A stretch of DNA of 64,000 nt from Toxoplasma gondii ME49 (taxonomy: Eukaryota > Apicomplexa > Conoidasida > Eucoccidiorida > Sarcocystidae): contig NC_031474.1 of NCBI RefSeq assembly GCF_000006565.2, forward strand, positions 558,001 to 622,000, in the 5' to 3' direction. The translations under genes were made by a program, and so were the position numbers. This document shows positions 15,001 through 25,200 of the stretch, piece by piece (positions within the stretch are counted from its first letter, which is position 1; each line of letters opens with the position of its first letter). Below the pieces are notes generated by a model. That model had not been told where the DNA came from. It ran no database searches and saw nothing but the letters and a program-made list of their open reading frames with translations.

Positions 15001-16497
15001 TGGGTCCAGGCGAGAGCGAAGAGCGAACGAGTGGGGAAAGGACGGGGGGCCTCGTGGACGGCGACTGGGATCGGAGATGAGGAAAGAAACTGAAGAAGAA
15101 GAGAATGGAGGGAGAGGCGAGAGAGGAAGGGAGCTAAGGGAAAAGGAAGAACGGGCTCGCGCCGGAGAACAAGAATTAGAGTCACTCTCGTTCGGTGAAA
15201 GTCCGTTTTTCGTTCGCTCTTTTGACATGCCTCCCCTCCTTCTTCGAATCGACTACGTCCCCAAACGCCTCAACCCCACGGGAGTCTGCAGCGGACAACT
15301 CAACGAAGTTGTCAATTTCCTCGTCTCCTTTTGTCGGTGAGAAAACGGGTGTCGTACAAAGCAGCACGCAAAAGTTCCAGAAACCTCTCCACCCAAGTCA
15401 TGACCAGATCAACTATATATATATATATATATATATCCGTATAAAAACAGATACATATGTATATATATATTTATATTTATTTATATATATACATAATGGG
15501 AAGTACTGATTTAGGCTAGGAGAGCAACGAAAGTCCGAGGCATTTGGGTGCTTCTCGCCGCTTCTTGTTTCTTGGTGTCTCTGTAGGGAGTCGACTTGTG
15601 GCTGTGTTGTTTCGTTTTCTTCAGAGTGGAAGGCGTGGAAGTCACTCTGACGCGCAAGGCCTTCCGGAGCGTGACGAGCTGTGAGGCTTTGGTTCAGCAG
15701 CTGCTCGCGTCCTGGGCAGAGGACTTCAATCGGTGAGAATCCAGAGAAACATCGATTGCTGACAAACACGGTCGGTGGCGCGGCCTATTGCGTGAACTCC
15801 GTCAGTTTCACAGATACGCAGACAGAGAGATAAAAAGGCGTCTTCGATTCGCTTCCATCTGGGTCTGTCCAGATGTATCATGTCTTGTCAGTCGAGAAAT
15901 ACGTATCCATCCTAAGCGTTTGTCTACCTATCTACATCTATCTGTCTCTCTATCTACGGTATGCGCAACTGTCTATCTGTTTAGGTGTCTCTGTCTCTAG
16001 AGAGATAGGGACATATGTATATGCCTGGTGATATACAGGCAAGACCATCATGTATGTGAATCTGCATCTGTGTCTGTGGAACTTCCTTTCTCGTTGTGTC
16101 TGTGTTCTCGGGGATCTCTGTTGGCATACGAGAGTTTTGTTCTGTCCCTCTGTTTCGCCTTTTCGGCATCTTCAGAGCCTTGGTTTTAAAGTGCATGCGC
16201 GGCGTCACGCCCTTTAGACACGTCCTTCGTCTGGGCCGGCAGATGAAGGCTGCCGCGCAAAAACTTTTACGTCTTTCCGTGCACAACTGGCGAACGCGAG
16301 AGTTGACAGCGAAGCCCCTTTTCTACTCCAACTATGCGCAGTACAGACACTTCATTCGCAACAGCCTTCTAAGAGCAGCTGGCCACGACGTTCCCCACTT
16401 CTCGTGGGTTGCTTTGAAACAAGCAGCCGCCGTCATCGTTGCCGCAAGCGTTGAAGGAATGTAAGTCCTAACACCCAAGCGAAACCTCATAAAATAC

Positions 16498-16547
<50 letters not shown>

Positions 16548-19155
16548 TGCTTGCCTAGGCCTTTGGTGACGAGATAGCTTTGTCAACGCAGGAGCGGTTT
16601 TTAGGCTGCTGTTTAGGAGGATGTGGACCTGTGTGCATGCATCTGAGACTGGGCCTCTCGTAGCGCGTTTTTCCAAGCGCCTAACTGTCGTGGTTTTTTT
16701 CCTTCTCGCTGTCTGCAGCACGTGGTCTGAGAGAGCTATGCGGAGCGCCCATTACATCTTGCAACTTCTCGATCGCCGATGCACACCAGGTGTGTGTCCA
16801 GCGTACCCCTCGTCGACGCTTCGACTTGTTCCTGCGAGAGGCCGCGAGCCAGAAGATCCAGAAGACGACGGCTTGGAATGTCGAGTTCTCGCGTTGCCTT
16901 CTACTCGCGAAAGACGGAGGGACTTCCGTCCAAGAGATCTGCAGCCAAGAGACTTCCACGAGTTGCATGGAAGGCCAGCCTCGCGTCAGCACAGAGACGC
17001 CTTAGGCATCTCCACTTCTCGCCATTTTACTGGTGAGGTCGTTGTCGCGTTTTTATCTCAAACCGACACACCGGTGTTTCGGCTATTTCAGGTCGAATCC
17101 AGAAAGATGTGTACAGGATGTGCGTACGCGAGATCTGCAGCGCGGCCCGGTTTCGATGCGTGAGTAGCCTCGCGAGGATACGCGTAATTAGATGATGGTG
17201 GGTAAAAATCCTCGCACATAGGTGTAGGAGAAGGACGATACGCATCTACGAGTGCGACTGCTTGGCTCTTTCTGTCCTCATTTATACACACAAATCTATG
17301 GAGTTTGCAACTGCACGCGGGAAATTCACCGTCTGTTTGATTGCCTCAATGGGATCGGCCATTGTGCCTCGACTTCACTGAAGTCCTTCGAGGACTGAAC
17401 GTAAATTCAGTGTCAACGCGTTGACGTTTCGTCCTTCGTCCACTGCGTGTACATATTCTGTTATGTGTATTCACATGGATGGAAGCGCAAAAGCAAGCGC
17501 GGTACGCCACGTTTCAGCTTTTGTGTCTTTTCGAGGATTCACAACTGGAGAGGTTCATTATTTCTTGAGACTATGCTTTCGGGGTGCAGACATCCTGGAG
17601 GAAGCGAGTGGTTTCGGAAGCTCGGCGACGGGTATCGATGGTGAGCGCGGCAACGACTGGGCCGTCGTTAGGTTGGGTGCAGAAGGTAGCTACGAGGTAA
17701 GCAAACGCGGCTTTCTGAAGTTCGTTGACATTTCCGGCAGGTCAGGCACGAGGCGAAAGGGCACCAGACCGCACGCGAAACAGAAAATGGCCGGGAAAAA
17801 CCGGTGTCCAAAACGAGATGCCTCTGCGGGAGCGCTCCTGTGTTTCACGAGGCTGTTCCGTTCGTCACGCAGCTGTTGCTGTAAACAGCCAAGCCATGTC
17901 AGGAGGCCTTTTCAGAGCGTTCTCTGTTTGGGTGCATCATTCCAAACTCTGTTCATGTGGAGCGATCTTCCATGGCCAGTCTGCGAGTTGAACCGTCAGG
18001 TGCCTCTGAGTCCTACGTTCCCGAGTCTGGGTGGTGATGATATTCTGGAACGTAACAGCCTAGAGTGCCTCACGGTAGAATCGCTCGATTGCAAACGAGG
18101 CAGAACACTTGACTACCACAAACAAGGCTTGTGGCGGTTGCCTGCGCGGCAGACCCCGACCTTCTCGCAGGACAGAAATGGCACATTCTCGCCTGTCTGT
18201 CCTTATCTTTCCCGTCAGGTGTATCCGCCTTTACTTGCGTTGACTTGCTGTGTGTTTCCGTGCTTTTCGCAGCCACACTCAATTGCCCACGGTCTCTCCG
18301 ATGGTTTCTGTTGCGTGCGAAGAGGCCTCGTGTCTGCTCGGCAAGTCGCAGAGCGGCTGTGCCCGCCTCCATCCTTTGTTTTTTCTTCGTTAGCTGCATT
18401 TCGCGGAGAAGACGGTCCAGAGAGACCGCGAGGCATGCAGCCCGAAGGTCGAGGAGTCATGTCAGCTGTCGTGGTGGGGACGGAGTGCGTTCAAGTGCTC
18501 GCTCGACTCCTCCCCATTTTCATTTTGAGACCCATGCTCGGATTCACGGAGGGCATTACCCGGACACTGCAAGTGAGAACACTGTTCTGACTATTTCGCG
18601 GAAAACGACGCCTGTAGAAACCGATACATCCGTCTTTGCGTCCCCCTGTGTGCCTCAATCTGTCGCGTTGACTTACAGTAGATCGAGAGGGGAGTGTTTT
18701 TCGACAGGAACATAAAGCAACGCTTCGATGTTTTGTGAATCAAGGAGAAGTGAGGATGCCCCGCTCAAATGCAGTCATCCAAGCCTTGCAGTTGCCAGTG
18801 ATAAGCAGTCTACCGCTGGGTGCCGTCTGTCGACAGCAGGTGTTGACTTAACACTGACGAAATGGGTTCCCGATGATTGTTTGGAACATCGCAAGACGAA
18901 ATTTATGAACGTGGACCCCGTTTGGATATCAAGAACGTGAGGGTCACAAACATACGTGACGCATCAGCTTCTTGTGTAGTGTGAGTCTCTCCGTCGACGT
19001 TCGTCCGCGTTGTTTCGTTTGCTTTTCGGTTGTAGGGCACACGCAATCAGTTGGTTCCTCGTCTGCGAGAGGAGCGCTTGGCCAAGCTTCGCGAGCCGTC
19101 TTGCCGCGTTCAGCGTTTCACTGAAGACGAAGAGGAAGGCCCTACCCCTCTGTAA
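1..19155 (+). CDS. ATG2: ATG2-like bridge lipid-transfer protein (3' part, 5' end outside window)
   Basis: Family role: ATG2 forms a hydrophobic groove that moves phospholipids between ER and growing autophagic membranes. Exons read by eye: up to 1706 (open in frame from base 2), 2286-15336, 15625-15732, 16176-16460, 16719-16789, 17590-17696, 18273-18572 and 19036-19155. All junctions are GT-AG and phase-consistent, giving about 5,250 codons in the window. The best evidence is the C terminus: IDYVPKRLN at 15248 matches the ATG2 DYKPKR signature; VEGVEVTL at 15626 follows; CMRGVTPFRHVLRLG (16192) matches the 'GI.P...L...G' segment; LLPIFILRPMLGFTEGITR and then GTRNQLVP across the last intron match the C-terminal 'P..V.RPM.G.TEA..L.G.RNQL.P'. 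Upstream, short amphipathic beta-like segments such as LRVNVKLQATVGHLSVPVL alternate with very long Ser/Glu/Arg-rich spacers. Usual ATG2 proteins are about 1,600-2,300 residues, so this one is far larger. The N-terminal chorein domain would lie upstream of base 1. VPS13 is the main alternative, but the C-terminal order fits ATG2. Confidence 0.9.
1707..2285 (+). other. Intron of the ATG2-like gene
   Basis: The donor is GTGAGA after 1706 and the acceptor is GTTCAG before 2286. The length, 579 bases, is a multiple of three, but the interval carries stops in all three frames (the upstream frame stops at 1786). Removing it joins the two long open frames in phase. It is T-rich towards its 3' end, as expected. 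Confidence 0.8.
7399..7482 (+). repeat. Serine-codon microsatellite inside the ATG2-like exon
   Basis: A run of TCN/TTC-type trinucleotides encodes an almost pure serine stretch with a few Phe and Leu. It lies in a spacer between conserved segments and is the clearest single-residue tract of the 13-kb exon. Shorter Ser tracts recur near 2530, 9690, 11180 and 13060. Confidence 0.85.
15414..15496. repeat. (TA)n microsatellite in an ATG2-like intron
   Basis: The tract is mostly TA with TATT and ACATA interruptions and lies entirely inside the 15337-15624 intron, which splits the conserved C-terminal region between VNFLVSF and VEGVEVTL. Confidence 0.9.
16497..16548. repeat. (TA)n microsatellite in an ATG2-like intron
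   Basis: A TA tract with regularly spaced TG interruptions, wholly within the 16461-16718 intron. Confidence 0.9.
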
Positions 19156-21053
19156 ATTTAGGGAAGAACGGGACGACAAGGTTAACACAAGCAGAGAAAA
19201 CGCTGCACGGAGAGCGAACTCGACTTACTCGACTCTCCAAAGAATACGCAGCAGCAGCAGAGAGAAGGTCGTGTAACAACAGCTCGACCCCTGTGTAAAA
19301 CTAGTCAAATGGAAGATACAGACGAGACTGCAGGAATTTCGGAGACAACTTGAAACATAATACAGCATATCTATTGGGGTGTTTGACAACGCGTCCCCTG
19401 TCGACGTCGTTCACTTGCCTCCACGAGGGCAATCGTGGTTTTTGCTGTTTCGCCAAAAACACTAAGGTAGCGGCTTTTCGCGGGGCACGGATTCTCTGTC
19501 GGCCCCGTTTGCCTCTTTTCATGTTTTTTTCGCACCTCAGGGCTCTCTGCTGCGCCTGCTTCGCCGCTCAACCCTCGCCTCTCTTTGTCAATTTTTTTTT
19601 CGCCGCCTCTTCTCTTGGGTCACGGTTTTTTCCGTTCCTCGCCTCCTTTATACTTGCCTCGGTCTGTTTTCCGCGCTCGCTTCTTTCGCGCGCTCTTCCC
19701 ATTTCTCCCCCATTATTTCTGCTCTGTCGCATTGTCACAGTCGCCAAAGAGTCACAGTGGGTCGCAGCAAAAAAAGCTCTACAGCACAGGGACACCACAA
19801 TTCCAACTTCTTAGCGCATGCCTAAGCGTTCGCGAGCCAATTACAGGGACTTGAAATTGTTCAGACGCCTTACTGCCTGGCCTCTACTATATCGACTGTA
19901 CGTATGTGGAAAGCGTTAGAACATGACAAACGGACCTGTGGGCACCAAGAACGCTTTTGTGGCGGTAGGAATGCGCGCTCACGGATAGATCTAACTAGGC
20001 ACGGGGAACAGCCAGTAGACTGACTTCGAGATACAGGTGGCAGCAGATGTGAAGGCAACCCATCTTGATATATCTTGCGCGTTTCATAGTGAAAACACAC
20101 GCGATACCTGCTGAGCAGAAAACAAGTTGCTTGACATTCGAAAAAGCCAACAGCATGTATTATTAGCCTTTTGTACCATCCAAAATTCCAAAAGCTGCTT
20201 CCATCTCGATCAAAGAACGAATGGCTGCACACCGGACGATCTAGCTCACGTCATGTCTGCTTCTGTTTTCCTCGACGACCCTTTGTCAACCGAGTCGCCC
20301 TCTCTTCACTACAATGACTCCCCCACTTGAGTTCCCCGTAAAGAAAAACGACACAGACGCACACACGTTCCCGCGTCCGATTTCTGAGACCAAAGGCATC
20401 ACTCATGCGTCTGCTGCTCTCTTTTGGCGGCCCGCCGCTGTGCTTGTGACGTTCAGGCCCCGCCAGTTTCTCCTACTGAGTCTACCTTTCAAGACTTGTT
20501 AATGAGTCGACTGTTTTTCCCGCACATCCACGTCAACATACAAATGAAACATTCATATTTCTATATCTAAGATATACTTTTCTGCTGCTTCAGTCCTTTT
20601 TCTATCTGCCGGGTTGAGAAAACGAAACTGCTGAGACCACGGTCGTAGAGTTGCAACGCTGGTCGACAACAAACCGGTGTTTTCACTTCAAACACGGGAG
20701 ACAAAGAAAGTCCGATTCAAAAACTAAGACAACAAAACACAACAATGAACGCAACTGTCTGCTCGTCGGCGAACTATAGATATAAATAGATATTTCATAT
20801 TGCTGCCTGTCAATTTGTCTCTAAGTCCCTCCTGTTCCTGTGCCGTGTTTCCGTTCCTATTCATATCTCCATTCTCATTTATTCATTGTACAACATCGGT
20901 TCCGCCCTGAGACTGCACAAATGCATACACTTCGATCTTGCCTTCTTTGTTTTTTTGTACTCTCCTCCTCGGGGGACGTCCGCTATTTATCCTCGATTTG
21001 AGACAAGGACGTCGGCATGCGCTGCGGCTTCGCTTTTCCGTTTCGTGCATGCA
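19156..21053. other. Convergent intergenic region
   Basis: This lies between the TAA that ends the ATG2-like model and the last stop of the M3-like gene on the other strand. It should hold both 3' UTRs. Open frames here are short, change frame often and show no family motif. AT content rises near 20500-20890, with short ATAGAT/ATATCT stretches. I see no RNA gene. Confidence 0.6.
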
Positions 21054-21300
21054 CTATTTGGTCCCGCCACCGGCGGCGCTGTATACTTCTTGGATGATTT
21101 CTTTGATTCCCTCTTTGAGCACTTTTTCGTCGTCGACATCGAGGAGTTTTCCAAGTTCAGCAGCGCGTCTCTCCGGGTACCAGAAGAGGCTCTTGATTGC
21201 GCGGAGAGTCTTGGTCTCTTTTTCTTTCTTTTTGCCGCGCTTGCTCTGGTCGTCACCTCTGCGCGAAGAAGTCAACGGCTTTCCAGCCATGGATCGACCA
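21054..21300 (-). CDS. Possible terminal exon of the M3-like gene (uncertain)
   Basis: An open frame reads SLFWYPERRAAELGKLLDVD and then EKVLKEGIKEIIQEVY before a stop at 21054. It has the look of real helical coding sequence, preceded by a Lys-rich stretch and by candidate acceptors such as TTCGCGCAG near 21257 and TTTTCTGAAG near 21359. It could be the last exon of the M3-like gene or a separate small gene; no donor in the 21936-21687 frame is convincing. It does not resemble the usual M3 C terminus. Confidence 0.35.
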
Positions 21301-21549
21301 CCAGAAAGGGAGAGACGTTTCTCTTCTTTTCTTTCCGAACTTCGCAGCTCCTTCAGAAAAAGTGCAGCGCGGATTTGGGCGAGGAGATATGACACTCCTG
21401 TCCCTGATACGAGTCTGACAAGCGATAAGAAAAACACAGAGGAACCAACGCGAGCGAAAAAGTGAAAAAGATACTCAGTTCATTGTCGAAATCACCTTCA
21501 GTCCCTTGTACGTGTGCATGTACCTATCTGCCCATATATGTATATATAC

Positions 21550-21581
<32 letters not shown>

Positions 21582-22229
21582 TGCAGACCATGCATGCGTG
21601 TATGTCTATAGGCTTGCAGACATAGATTCATATACATGGATAGACAGATTTTTAGCCTCCCAGTGGGTGGTTCGTTCATTGAAAAGTCAGTCTCGGAGAG
21701 AGCTTGTTTTGTTTGGTTTCTGAATCTGCACGCCAAAAGTTGTCTCAGTGAGCGAGGCAGAAGGTGAGTGAGAAGAAAACTGGTCTCGCTTTCTGCTTTT
21801 TCCCCCGGCAAGTTTCTGCCTAGACATCCAGTGTTCCATCCTCTCTTCGACCATCGAGTCAACATACGCGTTGTAGTTCTGTAGGCTGGGAAGCGAGAAA
21901 ATGTCGAAGTTTTCGGGCAGCTTGTAGGGCAAGACACTGCAAACCGCATGCACATAAGTAGTCAGTTGAGAAATGTGAAGACGAGAGCAGATTCAGTCAC
22001 GTCGGTACCCTCAAACAGAGAGCACCCAACCGAGGGATGTCCCGCAACTCGACGAAGACACCGACGCAAAGCTGTGAAACGAAAGCTTTCATGGCTCGAG
22101 AGCCGGGACACAAAGGACATATGAAGTATCCACGCGATTCGATCTCTCTCTCTCTATGAATATATATATATATATATATATGTAGAACATATCCACGTAG
22201 CTAGTATGTGAGGATGCAGGAACGTCCAT

Positions 22230-22260
<31 letters not shown>

Positions 22261-25200
22261 CATACATATGTGTGAATATTGGTACATCTGGCGTTTCTGA
22301 CCGCATCGGGCTCTGGCTCTCGTTGACCGACCTTTCTAGTTTGTCGCGAATAAACGTTTCGAGTGTCTTGGGGGTGGCGCCTCGAGGCTCGAAGGTGACG
22401 TGGAGGTGAAAGTCGAGGAAGCCATGCACGAAGAAACCGTTAAGACTCAAGAAGTCGATGATCGTCGGCTTCTGGCTTCTGAGGCAAAGAAAAAACAGTT
22501 CAAGATGTAGGCAACGGAAGAACTCCGTATGAGTACCTGGGATTCGACACAATATACAAGCATACATGTGCAACGCTATACAATTCTGTATCCCACTGTA
22601 TACCAGCTATATGCATATGATATGTAGGTGCATCTATCGAGAGTCCGAAAATGAACGTCTTAATGCGAGTTTACTGTTGTAACTATCCAAATGTTCACTA
22701 GAGTAAACAGTTGCAGAGGCACAGGCTCTAAAAACAGACACATCTACACATGCACGTGCATATATACATCGGCACTGTCTCCGTATGCTTGGTTGCATGC
22801 AGTTCACGCGCATGCAGAGCGACTTTTTCCAGTTACCGGGCCTCGTCATCGCCCATTCGCTTCGCCTGGCCTTTCGCTGTAGGGTCGAACGCGAGCGCCT
22901 TGAGTCGAGGAGGCTCTTGCAACAGAAGTCTGGAAATGTACGACAAACCACAATTCTTGCGAACGCATCCACACTCTCCGGCTATAAGATACAGAAAACC
23001 AAGTTCTTTATGACTGCTGCACGGCACCGCCCCCCATTGCACTGCGTCAGACAGTTAAAAGTGGTGGATTTCAATATGGTGCCGATATCCATGTTTGCTT
23101 GGAAGCTGTATGCATTAACATTGTTATGTTCATATGAGCACGAATCAATGATTAGATGGTCAAAGCTCGGATCACGGATAGTAATGGTAGACAACAAACA
23201 TGAGGCGTATACGCAGCAGCGAACAGACGGGATGCCGCGTAAACATACAAAGCAGACAACCGGAGGAGAGTAAACTAAAGAAGAGACAATAGACGAAGCA
23301 ACAAACGGAGAGTCAGAAGAAGGGAAGGAGTGAAAGACGGTGCATGAGACGGAGAGACATCGACAGAGACAGAAAACGCAACCGAACGAAGGGCCGACGA
23401 CAGGAGAAGAGACGAAAGGAGAGATGGAATGAGAAGAGAAAAAAAGAGAGACCAAGTGGAAAAAAGTCGAGACAGCCCGAAGACGTGCAGAAATGGAGAA
23501 GAAACAAAAGTCTGAAGAAATGAGGAGAATCTGGGCACAAGGTACACCAGGGCAGGACAGGCTGCAGAGAGTGGAGCAAGTGGTTTGAAAGAAAGGCGAA
23601 CTCACCCGGAGAGAAAACAAAACGATTGCTGAACATCCAGAGGACGTGAGACGTCAAGTTGACCTGTCATGGCCACTACGTCACCGCTGCATGCGCGAGG
23701 AGTGACCGCAAGGGGCGAAGCTTCCACCGCCACTGGCCCATACGTTGACGTTTCCGTTGGGGAACGGCCGTCCAAATCCGTTCTGCCTCCGGAAGCTTCC
23801 GCGGTCCCCGAGCACGACAGGAGAGACTGGAGACCCGCCGTCAATACCTGCAGAAGAATGTCCATCTGTGGAGACAAAACGAAGCGACAAACTCGAGGGG
23901 AGGAGACACTGGCCAGGTTCTACAGAGGGCTCGCACGAGAATCCACGCACCGACGCCGACCTGAACGCGATGAGTATATTTGTGGGTGCAGAGACATCCA
24001 GTGAGAATCGAAAAAAATGGCAAGAGATGGACACAGAAACAGACGTCAAGAGACAGACACTTTGGCAGAGGTACACATACGGAGCACATATACCGGCGTT
24101 GAAGCAGGGAAGACTAGAAGAGACTCGTGAAGACAGCCGCAGCCAGCCTGCAGCCAGAGACGCATGCGCCTTTCCCGCGGACACTATTGCCATTTACTCA
24201 ATCGTTTATCTTGGAACGGAACTTCTACGCACATACGTATACATCCATACAGACATATGTCTACATAGATGTGTGTGTACAAATGACTGTATGTGAGTGT
24301 AAGTCTCCAGATGCATATTAGGTTTCGGATGGAACTGAGGGTTTGATTGAAGAGAGGCGTTAGAGTACCTGGCATATTGAATAATATTGAATAGGACTCC
24401 GGCTATTACGTACAGACAATGACGTTATTTAGGACTGTTGTACGCTACGACCTTAGTGGACTGTTAAGTCGAGTTGGTTTACTTGTTGGACTCGAGTATT
24501 TTCCGAAGCTTGTGTTTCGGTTCTAGGTTCTCGAAAGTGGGGACATCACAGGATTCATGCCGGTCGAGGAGACGCACGCGCTCGGTCCTGAATTCTTTGA
24601 AACCGAGGCGGAAAGTCCTTCTCACCTCTTGCAGGGTCATAGGCCTGTCTCCGTCTGGGCCAGCAGGACCGGGGGCAAGGCGCCCGTAGGCGAACGCGTG
24701 ACCTGGGGCGACGAGGGAGGCAGAGGGCGAGAGCGTCGCGTCGCGGCCCGAGGCGCGGAAGTGGTGGAAGAGGCGAAGCGGTTCGCAGGGGAAGAAGTAG
24801 AGAAATCCACGGAAGGAAGAAGGATCGACGGAAGAAAGCAGAGAGAGAGGCGACTGCGCGGTCTGAGCGAAAAGCTCCGAAAGCGTGGACGACTGCGGAC
24901 CGTAGGCAGATACCAGAAGGGCGTCCAGGAGGCCGGGCGCGGCACCCACAGACGAAGATTCAGTTAAAAGCGGAGACACAGAAGGAGACGAAGCGCCAGA
25001 CGGAGAGGATGCATCAAGGTCAAAAACAGCGTACACATCACTCAGGTAAGTCGCGCCGGCGAAGGACCTGCAGCGAGACAGAGATCAGAGAGACAGGGGA
25101 AGGACGACAGATACCAGTGACAGGTTGAGCTTCGCGTCTCCGTTTCGTCCGACTTTGCCTTTTTCCCCGAGTGTGAGTGCCCCGTTTCTTCACTGTTTCC

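Noticed and set aside
16779..17163. Continuation of the ATG2-like frame past 16789 (Arg/Ser-rich)
   Set aside because: A GTGTGT donor at 16790 joins in phase to the exon at 17590 and on to the conserved C-terminal helices; the read-through has no similarity and stops.
23313..23657. Alternative frame reading NLTSHVLWMFSNRFVFSP in the M3-like gene
   Set aside because: It superficially resembles the ELPSQLME helix, but using it needs a donor that would delete the GLQSLLS homology or leave an 18-base exon. The in-frame reading keeps splice phase and gives DVVAMTGQL.
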